From assembly GCF_001428245.1 (NCBI RefSeq), contig NZ_LMRV01000013.1, positions 54,466 through 118,465 on the forward strand: a stretch of DNA of 64,000 nt. The letters are read 5' to 3'. Below the pieces are notes generated by a model, which saw nothing but the letters and a program-made list of their open reading frames with translations, was not told the DNA's origin and ran no database searches. This stretch comes from Paenibacillus sp. Soil522. GTDB lineage: Bacteria; Bacillota; Bacilli; Paenibacillales; Paenibacillaceae. A program made the position numbers and the translations under genes. Positions within the stretch are counted from its first letter, which is position 1; each line of letters starts with the position of its first letter. Positions 46,835 through 56,773 of this stretch are shown piece by piece.

Positions 46835-48589
46835 TTACAGTACTTTCGATTGACCGTGATAGATCACGCCAGTCTCGCCGTAAATAGTCACTTCCATGCC
46901 ATCCTCAAGAATATCTGTCGCATTTGCAATGCCGAGGATAACCGGGATTCCAAGGTTCAGGCCTACTACTGCAGCATGGCTGGTAATTCCGCCTTGCTCC
47001 GTAATAACCGCACCAGCTTTCTCAAAAGCAGGCATATAATCTTTGTCTGTAGAGATCGCAACCAAAATGGAGCCTTCAGTCGTTTTCGCGATTGCTTCCT
47101 GCGGTGTACGCGCTACAACGATTTTACCGATAGCCGTTTGGCTGCCGATGCCTTGTCCTTGTGCCAAAAGCTCACCAATGTGGTGAATTTTGATAAGGTT
47201 TGTCGTGCCGGCGCGGCCGACAGGAACGCCAGCTGTTATAACGACTGTGTCGCCCAAGCTAAGGAAGCCTGTGCTCATGCCGCCTTTTACAGCATTTTCA
47301 AACATTGCGTCCGTCGTATCCGCATCTGGACCCAGCACAGCGAATACGCCCCAAATGAGAGAAAGACGACGCAATACCTTCTCATCTGTCGTTACCGCGA
47401 TAATAGGAGCCTTAGGCTTGTACTTCGATACCATGCGGGCTGTAAAGCCGCTTTTCGTAGAGGTAATGATCGCTTTCGCACCCAAATCGAGCGCGGAGTT
47501 AGCAACAGCTTGGCTGATTGCTTCCGTAACCGATGTTTGCTGTGCATTAGCTTGCTTTGTAAAAATTTCACGGTATTCCAAAGCCGCTTCAGCTCGCTCA
47601 GCGATACGAGCCATCGTTTGTACCGATTCAGTCGGATATCTGCCTGCAGCTGTTTCGCCGGATAGCATGATTGCATCTGTTCCGTCAAAAATCGCATTGG
47701 CTACATCGCTCGCTTCTGCGCGGGTCGGACGCGGGTTGCGCTGCATGGAATCCAACATTTGTGTAGCCGTAATAACGGGCTTACCAACGCGGTTACCTTT
47801 TTTGATCATGTTTTTTTGCACGAGCGGAACTTCTTCGGCTGGAATTTCAACCCCGAGATCGCCACGCGCTACCATCAAGCCGTCTGAAACCTCAAGAATC
47901 TCATCGAGATTGTCTACGCCTTCTTGGTTTTCGATTTTGGAAATGATTTGAATATGGCCGGCATTGTGACGCTCAAGAAGCTCACGGATTTCAAGCACGT
48001 CGCTCGCTTTGCGCACGAAAGAAGCTGCAATGAAATCTACGCCCTGCTCGATACCGAATACGATATCATTCGCATCCTTCTCGGTAATACCAGGCAATGA
48101 GATTTTCACTCCAGGTACGTTAACGCCTTTTTTGCTTTTAATCGGACCGCTATTCACGATACGGCATACGATTTCAGTTCCTTTAACCTCTTCAACCGTC
48201 AATCCAATCAAGCCGTCATCGATCAAAATCGTTGAGCCGACCGTTACATCGTTTGGAAGATTATTGTACGTAATCGGAACGCGGTTGCGGTCGCCCAAAA
48301 TTTCTTCCGTAGTAAGCGTGATAGTATCACCTTGATTCAATTCGATTGGCTCTTCCTTCAGCTTGCCAAGACGAATTTCAGGTCCCTTCGTATCAAGCAA
48401 AACCGCTACCGAAGTTCCGAGCTCAGCATTTGCTTGGCGGATATTTTTGATGCGGTTACCATGCTCTTCGAAATCTCCGTGGGAGAAGTTAAGACGGGCA
48501 ACGTTCATGCCTGCTTTGATTAATTTCTTTGTGTTTTCCAACGATTCGCTGGATGGACCGATCGTACAAACGATTTTTGTTTTACGCAT
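46835..48589 (-). CDS. pyk: Pyruvate kinase with C-terminal PEP-utilising domain
   Basis: Pyk makes pyruvate and ATP from phosphoenolpyruvate. The 584-residue protein has [27 protein letters not shown], the active-site signature [14 protein letters not shown] with [10 protein letters not shown] before it, and [12 protein letters not shown]. Beyond about residue 475 it has an extra domain with [17 protein letters not shown], the phospho-His domain of PEP-utilising enzymes. That extension is usual for Bacillus-type enzymes. The ATG follows GGAGGAAC. It directly follows accA; pfkA is absent from between them. Confidence 0.97.
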   Translation of the reverse strand: MRKTKIVCTIGPSSESLENTKKLIKAGMNVARLNFSHGDFEEHGNRIKNIRQANAELGTSVAVLLDTKGPEIRLGKLKEEPIELNQGDTITLTTEEILGDRNRVPITYNNLPNDVTVGSTILIDDGLIGLTVEEVKGTEIVCRIVNSGPIKSKKGVNVPGVKISLPGITEKDANDIVFGIEQGVDFIAASFVRKASDVLEIRELLERHNAGHIQIISKIENQEGVDNLDEILEVSDGLMVARGDLGVEIPAEEVPLVQKNMIKKGNRVGKPVITATQMLDSMQRNPRPTRAEASDVANAIFDGTDAIMLSGETAAGRYPTESVQTMARIAERAEAALEYREIFTKQANAQQTSVTEAISQAVANSALDLGAKAIITSTKSGFTARMVSKYKPKAPIIAVTTDEKVLRRLSLIWGVFAVLGPDADTTDAMFENAVKGGMSTGFLSLGDTVVITAGVPVGRAGTTNLIKIHHIGELLAQGQGIGSQTAIGKIVVARTPQEAIAKTTEGSILVAISTDKDYMPAFEKAGAVITEQGGITSHAAVVGLNLGIPVILGIANATDILEDGMEVTIYGETGVIYHGQSKVL

Positions 48590-48683
48590 GTTATAGTTCC
48601 TCCGTATATTGCCTGATATTCTATTTTAAACTTACATGACCTCCTGCTGCTTGTACAGCGGAATAGTCAATTTCACATAACAT

Positions 48684-49754
48684 TTACTGAACCGAAGGCG
48701 CAGCTTCCGTCGACTGCACGCGGGATTGATTCGTCCCGTTTGCCGCTTCGCCAATATTGGCTACTTTAGCTGCCGCGCTTTGCACTTCGAGCGGCCGCTC
48801 AACAATTTTGAACTGGCCGACCTTACGGAATTTATTATAGCGGTCCTCGATAAGCTCTTCTGCGCTCATTTGCATAAGTTCCTGCAAATGATGCCATATC
48901 TTATCCTTAATCTGTTCCGATTGGAAAGCTAAATCCTTATGAGCGCCCCCTTGCGGTTCCGCTACGATATCCTCGATAACGCCAAACTCAAGCAAGTCCT
49001 TTGCCGTAATTTTCATCGCTTCAGCGGCTTGGTCCGCTCGGGAAGCATCCTTCCATAGAATGGATGCTGCACCGTTTGGAGAAATCGCGGAATAAATCGC
49101 ATTTTCCAGCATTAGAACGCGGTTGCCCACGCCTAAAGCTAACGCGCCGCCGCTGCCGCCCTCACCAATAACGATACAGATGATAGGCACACCGAAACCG
49201 GCCATTTCCCGCAGGTTGCGCGCAATCGCTTCCGATTGTCCGCGCTCCTCGGCGGTTTTGCCCGGGTATGCGCCCTTCGTATCGATAAAGGTAATGATCG
49301 GCCGCTTAAACTTGTTGGCTTGCTCCATGAAGCGAAGCGCCTTACGGAAGCCCTCAGGGTGAGGACTGCCGAAAAACCGGGCGATATTCTCACGCGTATC
49401 CTTACCGCGCTGATGGCCGATTACAGTAACCGGAACACCGTTAAGCTTCGCCAGTCCTCCAACAATAGCAAGATCGTCCGCAAACAGACGATCACCGTGC
49501 AGCTCCATGAAATCGGTAAACACCGTTTGAATGTAATCAAGCGATGTCGGACGCTGATGATGGCGCGCCATATGCATTTTTTGAGCTGGCGTCAATTCAC
49601 TGTACATCTCTTCTTCCAGCTGCTTGCACTTCTTCTCTAAACCTGATATTTCTTCAGAGAAGTCAATGCCCTTTTCCACGCTTAAGCTTTTAAGCTCGGT
49701 AATCTTCTGGCGCAAATCATTCAGCGGTTTTTCAAAAGGCAACTCACCCGCCAT
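48684..49754 (-). CDS. accA: Acetyl-CoA carboxylase carboxyltransferase subunit alpha
   Basis: AccA and AccD form the carboxyltransferase that makes malonyl-CoA for fatty-acid synthesis. The 356-residue product shows [55 protein letters not shown] and [13 protein letters not shown]. Its C-terminus has an unusual polar tail (about residues 325-356, rich in Ala, Asn, Ser and Gln). The gene overlaps accD by 11 bases and is translated with it. Confidence 0.97.
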   Translation of the reverse strand: MAGELPFEKPLNDLRQKITELKSLSVEKGIDFSEEISGLEKKCKQLEEEMYSELTPAQKMHMARHHQRPTSLDYIQTVFTDFMELHGDRLFADDLAIVGGLAKLNGVPVTVIGHQRGKDTRENIARFFGSPHPEGFRKALRFMEQANKFKRPIITFIDTKGAYPGKTAEERGQSEAIARNLREMAGFGVPIICIVIGEGGSGGALALGVGNRVLMLENAIYSAISPNGAASILWKDASRADQAAEAMKITAKDLLEFGVIEDIVAEPQGGAHKDLAFQSEQIKDKIWHHLQELMQMSAEELIEDRYNKFRKVGQFKIVERPLEVQSAAAKVANIGEAANGTNQSRVQSTEAAPSVQ

Positions 49755-50613
49755 AGGATGTTTCCTCCCTTACGCAATGCATATCGAGCAGCTTTGCTAA
49801 CGTAGGCTTCATGTCTTTGCGGTGTACGACTTTATCCAATTGGCCATGCTGCAAATTAAACTCGGCCGTCTGGAAATCATCAGGCAGCTTCTGGCGGATC
49901 GTTTGTTCGATGACAATCCGTCCGGCAAAGCCGATCAATGCGCCGGGCTCGGCCAAATTGTAATCGCCCAGGCTCGCGAAGCTCGCTGAGACTCCACCTG
50001 TAGTAGGATCGGTAAAAATCGAAATAAACAAACCACCGGCTCCCTGAAATTTCGAGAGCGCTGCGCTCGTTTTGGCCATCTGCATCAAGCTTAAAATGCT
50101 TTCCTGCATGCGGGCGCCGCCAGATGTAGAGAAAATAAGCATCGGCAGTTGCTTCGTATGAGCCGCTTCGATCGCTCTAGTAATCTTCTCGCCAACGACA
50201 GAACCCATACTGCCGGTAAAGAAATCAAAGCTCATAACCGCTACGACAACCGGAAAACCGCCGATCATGCCTTCTCCAGTTACCACAGCTTCCCGCAGGC
50301 TTGACTTACTCTTCTGCTGCTCAAGCTTGCTGGCATAACCGGGGAAGGATAGAGGATCGACGGATTCCATATCCGCATCGTATTCTAACAAATACCCTTC
50401 ATCAAGGGTCAATGCAATACGCTCCCATGCGCTTAACCGATGATGATGGCCGCAGGATGAGCATACTTTTAAATTCTTTTCCAATTCTTTGCTGTACTGA
50501 ATGGTGCCGCATTTGGAGCACTTATTCATCAAGCCCTCTGGCACTTCCCTCTTGCGGGGTGCCGAAGGTATCGTCGCATATTTCTTCTTCGTAAATAAGT
50601 CCTTTATTTGCAC
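49744..50613 (-). CDS. accD: Acetyl-CoA carboxylase carboxyltransferase subunit beta
   Basis: The 289-residue partner of AccA. The N-terminal zinc ribbon is CSKCGTIQY...[10 protein letters not shown] with four cysteines. The crotonase-like core shows [39 protein letters not shown] and [22 protein letters not shown] at 50613 with AGAGG eight bases upstream gives the normal MQIKDLF start; GTG 50622 has no spacing from that site. It reads into accA. Confidence 0.96.
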   Translation of the reverse strand: MQIKDLFTKKKYATIPSAPRKREVPEGLMNKCSKCGTIQYSKELEKNLKVCSSCGHHHRLSAWERIALTLDEGYLLEYDADMESVDPLSFPGYASKLEQQKSKSSLREAVVTGEGMIGGFPVVVAVMSFDFFTGSMGSVVGEKITRAIEAAHTKQLPMLIFSTSGGARMQESILSLMQMAKTSAALSKFQGAGGLFISIFTDPTTGGVSASFASLGDYNLAEPGALIGFAGRIVIEQTIRQKLPDDFQTAEFNLQHGQLDKVVHRKDMKPTLAKLLDMHCVREETSYGG

Positions 50614-50653
50614 GTGTGACACCTCTCAAGGCGCAATAGTATAGAGCAGTCCA

Positions 50654-50848
50654 TCATAATGGACGCATAATAGAGTTGAATACTTCTTGAACTTCCTCCA
50701 ACTCGCCAGACGGAACTAGTATCTCGTATTGCTGTTTGGACAGATTGACAGAGCGGATTTTCACTAAAAACCCTTCCTCTGTTAGCCGCTTCTTGATGTT
50801 ATCTGCGATTTTTGCTGTTGGTGCGATATAAATGACCGTCCACATCAT
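50654..50848 (-). CDS. Small conserved-type protein upstream of accD
   Basis: A 64-residue soluble protein (MMWTVIYIAPTAKIADNIKKRLTEEG...VQEVFNSIM). It reads as one small alpha-beta domain of the DUF2007 kind; such proteins are sometimes labelled signal-transducing or, misleadingly, glutamate decarboxylase. The start is ATG 50848 or ATG 50845, both behind AGGAGG. The longer frame from 50884 would translate the palindrome at 50862-50881. It is on the same strand as accD, 40 bases away, and may be in that operon. Confidence 0.75.
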   Translation of the reverse strand: MMWTVIYIAPTAKIADNIKKRLTEEGFLVKIRSVNLSKQQYEILVPSGELEEVQEVFNSIMRPL

Positions 50849-50861
50849 GGTACCTCCTGAA

Positions 50862-50881
50862 AACTTTGCAGCCGCAAAGTT
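50862..50881. repeat. Small palindrome AACTTTGC-AGCC-GCAAAGTT
   Basis: A perfect 8-bp-arm hairpin followed by CACTTA, just before the ribosome site of the 64-residue ORF. It shares the TTTGC...GCAAA core with the palindromes at 46189 and 46226. Confidence 0.55.
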
Positions 50882-50940
50882 CACTTACTAAGCATAGCTA
50901 TCCCGGTAACAGGCCATATGATCTCATAATGATACCATAG

Positions 50941-51432
50941 TCATGGGGAATCCGGCAAATCATATCGGATCGCTTTCGGGTCCTGGTGTGCAATTCTTGC
51001 CGATGCAGCGGCGGCCAATCCAGCGACCAAGTCATCCAGAAACACATGAATGCGTTCGCCCTTCAAATTCAATTGACGAATAATACCGGGTTTTACTTTA
51101 TCTAAATATCCGAAGCTCGTCAATCCAATCATTCCATAAACATTCGTAATGCCGAGCGCCAGCGTCTCATCGACGCCGTAGAGCGACTCATCGGTTTCCA
51201 TAATGGACTGCAGGGGCTCCGGCAGCAATCTCCGCTCCGCTAATTCATCAAGGGCTATGCCTGTATACATGACATACTGCACCTCTCGCTTACCAAGCAC
51301 CGCTCTTACGCTTTCCTCACATTGTTCCATCGTCAAATCGCCGTTATAGGGACGCTGCAGAGTATAAACAATCTCCGTTATGTCGTCGACTGATACTCCT
51401 CGTCTTAAGAGCCATTTCTCGATTCCTGTCAT
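50941..51432 (-). CDS. Phosphatidylglycerophosphatase A-family protein, copy 2
   Basis: A 163-residue paralogue of the protein at 24476-25015. It shares EKWLLRRGVSVDDITEIVYTLQ, LGKREVQYVMYTGIALDELAE, ESLYGVDETLALGITNVYGMIGLTS and the acidic VFLDDLVAGLAAAASARIAH. ATG 51432 has GGAGG ten bases upstream; the long frame from 51588 carries 52 extra residues that look non-coding. It lies between dnaE and the accD unit on the same strand. Whether both copies act on phosphatidylglycerol phosphate is unknown. Confidence 0.85.
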   Translation of the reverse strand: MTGIEKWLLRRGVSVDDITEIVYTLQRPYNGDLTMEQCEESVRAVLGKREVQYVMYTGIALDELAERRLLPEPLQSIMETDESLYGVDETLALGITNVYGMIGLTSFGYLDKVKPGIIRQLNLKGERIHVFLDDLVAGLAAAASARIAHQDPKAIRYDLPDSP

Positions 51433-51659
51433 AGGACCCATCCCTCCCGTAACTGCTTGTACGTTTATCTTGGAAACATTAGCGTGAACAGATGACATTG
51501 TCCTAAGGCGAAGCCCGTTTTCCGCGGGCTCCATTGCCATCGTCACTTGTATCTCTAAACATATGCGCGAACAAGCCCTGACGTGCATACGAAATACATT
51601 TGTTTACGAGATTTTACGAAAGGAATAGATCGACATCGCATTTAATCGCTTATTTTTCT

Positions 51660-54600
51660 TTATTTCACAACGATTGTGCCTGCTCCCAGCAGCTGCTCGA
51701 CGGATGCAATGAGCTGTGGCGAAGGCTTTACCCGATAACTGCCGCTAAGCGCAATCGACTTTTGTCCCTGCACATAAAATAACACGGTATCAAGCTGACC
51801 GGCGTGCCCTGCCAGAAGCCCTTTAAGCTGCTCAAGTATAGCAGGCTCTTCATTCTGTGACATGATTTTGATATATACGCGCTGCGGCTTGCGTTCAGAT
51901 GAGGCCGACCGGCCCTGTTCATGCCCGTGGCGCGCCTCAGCGCCTCCTGAAGCATTTTCAGAAGGAGCCTTATCCGAATTTCCGGTAATATTCGGACGCT
52001 GAACTTGTACGGCTTGACCTTGTGCATTTTGCGCGCGGCCCTGTGAAGACGCTCCGCCTGTACTTGCATTGCCGCCTGTGCTGCGCGCTGCGCGAGCTTG
52101 CGCCTGCTTTTGCAAACGTCTTACCTGCCCCGCAAGATCCATTTCCGCATGGTCAATCGGCACGCAATCCTCAACGATCAGCTTATAATCATCATCCTGC
52201 TGTTGAACAGTAGCCTGAATAATCGCTAAGCCGCCTTTCTCAAGCTTGCTTCCGATCCGCTTCCAAATAGTTGGGAACACGACGGCCTCCACGCGCATAA
52301 TGCGATCCTCCAGCTCCAGAAAACCCATCGCGAGACCTTTCTTGTTCGTGAAGGGTTTAAGCGATACGATCATGACGCCAACAATGGCGATTGCACCGTC
52401 CTTCGCATCGCTTAGCTCAACCAACCGATCGAGGCCTAGCGGGGCAAGCTGCTGCTCGGCAGCATCGAGCGGATGGCCCGATAAATAAAGACCCAGCAGC
52501 TCCCTTTCAAAATCCAGCTGCTGCCCTGTCGTATAGGGGCGAATATCAGGAAGCTCGACATCCCAGTTCTGAACCTCGTCAAGGCCGAACATTTCGATTT
52601 GCAGCTCCTCTCGCTCCTTTCGCCATTTGACCGCAGCCTCGACCGTCTCCTCAAGCGCGCCGAGCAGCTGGGCGCGATGCCCAGGCAAACAATCCATAGC
52701 TCCCGCTTGAATGAGCGACTCCAGCACACGCTTATTCACGACGCGCAAATCTACACGCCTGCACAGATCCAGAAGACTTTCGAAGGGCCGCTCGCCGCGC
52801 TCCTTCTGAAGTGCTTCGATTGCCTGCGTACCGACGTTCTTGATCGCCGCTAGTCCGAAGCGAACGGCATTCTGGGCCGGCGTAAAGGATACGCTGCTTT
52901 CATTCACGTCAGGCGGCAGCACGGCAATGCCCATGCGGCGGCATTCATCGACGTATTCGGCCGTTTTCCGCTGGTTTCCGGTCACTGAAGCCAGCATCGA
53001 AGCCATAAACGGAACAGGATAATTTGCCTTAAGCCATGCTGTCTGGAAAGCAAGCACGCCGTATGCCGCCGCATGCGCCCGAGGGAAGCCATAATCGGCA
53101 AATCGAACAATCATATCATATACGTGATTTGCATCAAGCTCCGAATAGCCTTGCGCAAGGCTGCCCTTTACAAAATGCGCCCTCTCCTCATCGAGCACCT
53201 CACGCTTCTTCTTCGAGACGGCGCGGCGCAGCAAGTCCGCTTCGCCAAGCGAGAAGCCTGCCATCAAGGATGCGATTTGCATAATTTGCTCCTGATAGAC
53301 GATAATGCCGTACGTATCTGACAGAATGGGCTCTAGCGAGGGATGCGGGTATTCGACTGTAACCATCCCATGCTTGCCTTGAATATATTTTGGAATAAAC
53401 TCCATAGGACCCGGCCGGTACAAAGCCAGCACCGAGACGATATCCTCGAACTCAGTCGGCTTCATGTCCTTCAGAACACGCCGCACGCCAGCGGACTCAA
53501 GCTGGAATATACCAGTCGTATCGCCGCGGCTTAACATTGCGTATGTCGCAGGATCAGAGTCGCTGATCGTGTGGAAGTCGATAACCTTGCCGTACTGCTC
53601 CTTTACAGCGCGCAGCGTTCGTTCTACTATCGAAAGCGTCCGCAAGCCGAGAAAATCCATTTTGAGAAGACCGATTGACTCTAAATGCTCCATCGAATAT
53701 TGCGTGAGCGGAATCCGCTCGCTGCCGACCTGAATAGGCGTATAGTGGGTAAGAGGCTCTTGAGAGATGACGACTCCTGCGGCATGCGTGGAAGCATGCC
53801 TTGGCATCCCTTCCACCTTTAAGGCCATCTTCATCATTTCCGCCGTCTTCGGCTGCCGTTCGCTCGCATCACGCAGCTCGCTGCTGATGCGATGCGCTTC
53901 CGCAAGCGTAATGCCAAGCTGATTCGGAATGAGCTTCGCCGCACGATCCACCTCTTGAAACGGTACGTTCATAGCCCGCCCTACATCCCGCACGGCAGCT
54001 TTAGCCGCCATCGTCCCGAACGTAATAATTTGCGCGACATGCTCTTCTCCGTATTTGGCAGCAACATAAGCAATAACCTCATCACGGCGCTCGTCATTGA
54101 AGTCGATATCGATATCGGGCATCGAGATCCGCTCCGGGTTAAGAAACCGCTCGAACAAAAGCTTATATTTGAGCGGATCAACATCCGTTATGCGAAGCGT
54201 GTATGCGACCAGGCTTCCCGCGGACGAGCCTCTGCCGGGGCCCGTGCGAATGCCCCGTTCATGCGCAAAGCGGACAAAATCCCAAACGATCAAAAAGTAG
54301 TCGCTGAATCCCATCTTATCGATGACAGAGAGCTCATACTCCAGCCGCTGCTCCGCCTTCTGCCGGTAGCCGGAATCGGCCGCCCATTCAGGCAGTCCGG
54401 CATATCTGGCGGTCAAGCCGTCACGGCAAAGCGTCATTAAATAATCGGATGAGCTCATTCCCGCAGGCACCGGCCTGAATACGGGCAGAGCGGCTCGGCC
54501 CAAGGTCAGCTCTAGCTCGCATTTATCCGCGATTTCTGCCGTATGCGCCAGCGCTTCAGGAACATGCCTGTACAAAAGCGCCATCTCGTCAGCGCTTTTC

Positions 54601-55346
54601 ATGTACATCTGATCCGTCAGCATGCGCATCCGGTCGGTATCATCAATCGTCTTGCCCGTTCCGATGCATAGCAGCACATCCTGTACGGCAGCGTCCTCCG
54701 CCCGTAGGTAATGGACGTCATTTGTCGCCGCCAGCTTAATGCCCGTCCCGCGGGCAAGCTTTATCATTTCGGCAGCCACCTTCTTCTGATCCAGAAGTCC
54801 GTGATCCTGCAGCTCCAAATAAAAGTCATCTCCGAAAATATCTTTGTATCGCAAAGCGCTGGCTCGCGCTTCATCCGTCCGGTCATGCAATAAATGCTGG
54901 GATATTTCGCCGCCCAAGCAGGAGCTTAAGCAAATCAGCCCTTCCGAAAGCTCCCTTAGCACCTCCAAATCAACGCGGGGCTTGTAGTGGAAGCCTTCCA
55001 AATGGCCTATGGAGCAAAGCTTCATGAGATTCCGGTAGCCCGTTTCATTTTTGGCGAGCACGATCAAATGATAGATCGGATTATCCTTGCGCGTCCCTTT
55101 CTCAAAACGGGAACCGGTCGTCATATAAAGCTCGCAGCCGATAATCGGTTTAATGCCGTGAGCGCGGCAAGCCTTATAAAAGGGGATTGCCCCGTACATG
55201 ACCCCATGATCGGTCAACGCAAGCGCCTTCATGCCCAGCTCCGCGGCTCTCGCGGTTAGGTCGCGGATTCTCGCGGCACCGTCAAGTAGGCTATATTCGC
55301 TGTGTACGTGCAAATGCACAAAAGATTGTTCGTTATGGCCGCTCAT
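51660..55346 (-). CDS. dnaE: DNA polymerase III alpha subunit DnaE
   Basis: DnaE is a replicative polymerase; in Firmicutes it extends primers before PolC takes over. The 1228-residue protein has the PHP domain (VHLHVHSEYSLLDG), polymerase catalytic residues in MPDIDIDFND and LLKMDFLGLRTL, a helix-hairpin-helix part and an OB fold (AIVGVMIVSLKPFTNKKG). Between that and the last 76 residues is a low-complexity linker of about 72 residues (51891-52107) rich in Ala, Gly, Ser, Gln. The ATG follows AAAGGAAC. It is divergent from ytrH. Confidence 0.97.
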   Translation of the reverse strand: MSGHNEQSFVHLHVHSEYSLLDGAARIRDLTARAAELGMKALALTDHGVMYGAIPFYKACRAHGIKPIIGCELYMTTGSRFEKGTRKDNPIYHLIVLAKNETGYRNLMKLCSIGHLEGFHYKPRVDLEVLRELSEGLICLSSCLGGEISQHLLHDRTDEARASALRYKDIFGDDFYLELQDHGLLDQKKVAAEMIKLARGTGIKLAATNDVHYLRAEDAAVQDVLLCIGTGKTIDDTDRMRMLTDQMYMKSADEMALLYRHVPEALAHTAEIADKCELELTLGRAALPVFRPVPAGMSSSDYLMTLCRDGLTARYAGLPEWAADSGYRQKAEQRLEYELSVIDKMGFSDYFLIVWDFVRFAHERGIRTGPGRGSSAGSLVAYTLRITDVDPLKYKLLFERFLNPERISMPDIDIDFNDERRDEVIAYVAAKYGEEHVAQIITFGTMAAKAAVRDVGRAMNVPFQEVDRAAKLIPNQLGITLAEAHRISSELRDASERQPKTAEMMKMALKVEGMPRHASTHAAGVVISQEPLTHYTPIQVGSERIPLTQYSMEHLESIGLLKMDFLGLRTLSIVERTLRAVKEQYGKVIDFHTISDSDPATYAMLSRGDTTGIFQLESAGVRRVLKDMKPTEFEDIVSVLALYRPGPMEFIPKYIQGKHGMVTVEYPHPSLEPILSDTYGIIVYQEQIMQIASLMAGFSLGEADLLRRAVSKKKREVLDEERAHFVKGSLAQGYSELDANHVYDMIVRFADYGFPRAHAAAYGVLAFQTAWLKANYPVPFMASMLASVTGNQRKTAEYVDECRRMGIAVLPPDVNESSVSFTPAQNAVRFGLAAIKNVGTQAIEALQKERGERPFESLLDLCRRVDLRVVNKRVLESLIQAGAMDCLPGHRAQLLGALEETVEAAVKWRKEREELQIEMFGLDEVQNWDVELPDIRPYTTGQQLDFERELLGLYLSGHPLDAAEQQLAPLGLDRLVELSDAKDGAIAIVGVMIVSLKPFTNKKGLAMGFLELEDRIMRVEAVVFPTIWKRIGSKLEKGGLAIIQATVQQQDDDYKLIVEDCVPIDHAEMDLAGQVRRLQKQAQARAARSTGGNASTGGASSQGRAQNAQGQAVQVQRPNITGNSDKAPSENASGGAEARHGHEQGRSASSERKPQRVYIKIMSQNEEPAILEQLKGLLAGHAGQLDTVLFYVQGQKSIALSGSYRVKPSPQLIASVEQLLGAGTIVVK

Positions 55347-55535
55347 CGCATCCGTTCCTTTCCGCTTCGTCCAAATAAGTTAACTCTATTTTATCATAAT
55401 AGCAGTGGACACGCCCATAGAATGGTAGCAGAGCGTACATGCTCGCGAAGTTGGCTTTTGAAGAACATGCACTTTAGCTTTTGCTTGCGAAATCGTTTTG
55501 CTTCACTATTCATTTAAGGGGGGAAAGGAATACCC

Positions 55536-55862
55536 ATGACCTACTTTTTGTCTAAAGCAGGACTTGATTTCTTCATTGCGTTCGGAGTCATCATTGGGGG
55601 CTCAACACTGGCGGGAATCGGATCGGTGTTTATGCTGCTGCCGCCTGCGGCTACGATGCTCGATACGGCCGCAAGGCTAAAAATATGGGCGATCGTGGCG
55701 GCAATCGGCGGTTCGATCGATCCCGTTCGCGTCATCGAAAGAAATATTATGTTAGGTCAAATATCACCAGCGGCTCAGCAGATTTGTTTTATTCTCTCCG
55801 CTTTTCTAGGCGCGCATCTAGGTTCTGAGCTGGTCCGGCTCATCTGCAAGGGAGCAGCATAA
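55536..55862 (+). CDS. ytrH: Sporulation membrane protein YtrH
   Basis: A 108-residue membrane protein needed for efficient sporulation in B. subtilis, where it has the same place after dnaE. Hydrophobic helices span about residues 10-35 (FFIAFGVIIGGSTLAGIGSVFML), 48-60 and 82-104. The ATG follows GGGGGAAAGG. It is followed after three bases by ytrI, so the two are one operon, probably expressed by a mother-cell sigma factor; I could not identify that promoter. Confidence 0.9.
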   Translation: MTYFLSKAGLDFFIAFGVIIGGSTLAGIGSVFMLLPPAATMLDTAARLKIWAIVAAIGGSIDPVRVIERNIMLGQISPAAQQICFILSAFLGAHLGSELVRLICKGAA

Positions 55863-55865
55863 GCG

Positions 55866-56381
55866 ATGCGCGTGCCGGCGTTTGACCGTTTTGTGAGAGG
55901 GCTGCAGTTCGTTGGGGTATTCATACTCGGGATGATTATCGGAGCCATCGTGTATAATTCGCTTTATTTGGCGCAATTTCAGGCGCTGATCATTTTGAAG
56001 AGCGAGCTTGAGGAGAAGCTGGAGCAATATGAGCAGGATATACAAGGTTTAAAACAATTCAAAAACCAGCATACCGTCATAAAAAGCGTCCTGCCCCGCA
56101 TCGAGAAGGAAGCCGGTCAAAATACCGGTAGACCGGATCTCGACCATGTGACGGAAGCCGAGCTAATCAAGCGAATCAAGGAAGATCTCAAGAGCTTTCT
56201 CGGCCAAAGCATTTACGAGATTGATTCCGATGCCCAATTCGCCCGCAAGCTCCTTGAAAAAAAAGTCTATATGGATGTATATAACAAAGACTATTCCATT
56301 GAGGTGAAGACGATTCTCGTGGTCGATAACGTCCTGCACGTATGGATCAAGGTCCGCTACTATACCAAGCCGCCTTCCTAA
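55866..56381 (+). CDS. ytrI: Sporulation membrane protein YtrI
   Basis: A 171-residue protein with one membrane helix near the N-terminus (FVGVFILGMIIGAIVYNSLYLA), a charged coiled-coil-like stretch (ILKSELEEKLEQYEQDIQGLKQF), and a C-terminal beta-rich part. It is the partner of YtrH in B. subtilis sporulation. The start ATG directly follows the ytrH stop. The gene nrnA, which follows ytrI in B. subtilis, is not here. Confidence 0.88.
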   Translation: MRVPAFDRFVRGLQFVGVFILGMIIGAIVYNSLYLAQFQALIILKSELEEKLEQYEQDIQGLKQFKNQHTVIKSVLPRIEKEAGQNTGRPDLDHVTEAELIKRIKEDLKSFLGQSIYEIDSDAQFARKLLEKKVYMDVYNKDYSIEVKTILVVDNVLHVWIKVRYYTKPPS

Positions 56382-56468
56382 GCACGCTGCTCCGTTCCGT
56401 GGTACAATAGAGGCTGTCTATTTCCGAACGCAAGCTGAAACAACATCACTTAAAGGAGCTACATATTC

Positions 56469-56765
56469 ATGGATCAATTATTGCAATGGCTGTTCATGCC
56501 GGGCATCTTAATTTCACTCGTGTTTTCGGCCATATTCAGCTTTAAATCACGCCGTTCCACCGATGCGAGAACACGGGCCGTCTTCTCAGCCAGAATGAAT
56601 ATTAGCATGGGTGTCATGCTGCTGTTCATCGCTCTCGTTCAGCTGTTTTTGTCAGGCGGCTCCACGCTTCGCATCGTCATCGGCGCCATCTTCTTATTGC
56701 TCGGCGTATTCAATTTATTTGCCGGTATGCGCAATCTCAGCCTGTACCGATCACCAAGAAGCTGA
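56469..56765 (+). CDS. ytpI: YtpI-like small membrane protein
   Basis: A 98-residue membrane protein with about three hydrophobic helices: PGILISLVFSAIFSF, ISMGVMLLFIALVQLFL and IVIGAIFLLLGVFNLFAG. A basic segment (KSRRSTDARTRAVFSAR) lies between the first two. Synteny with B. subtilis (ytpI next to ytoI) and length support the name; the function is unknown. The ATG follows AAAGGAGC. It is convergent with ytoI, eight bases apart, without a clear terminator. Confidence 0.85.
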   Translation: MDQLLQWLFMPGILISLVFSAIFSFKSRRSTDARTRAVFSARMNISMGVMLLFIALVQLFLSGGSTLRIVIGAIFLLLGVFNLFAGMRNLSLYRSPRS

Positions 56766-56773
56766 TTCAGCCA

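Noticed and set aside
46850..47951. Two long open frames opposite pyk
   Set aside because: They mirror conserved pyruvate kinase codons and show no independent features.
55347..55535. LexA box in front of dnaE
   Set aside because: No GAAC-N4-GTTC core was found in the dnaE-ytrH gap, nor upstream of recQ.
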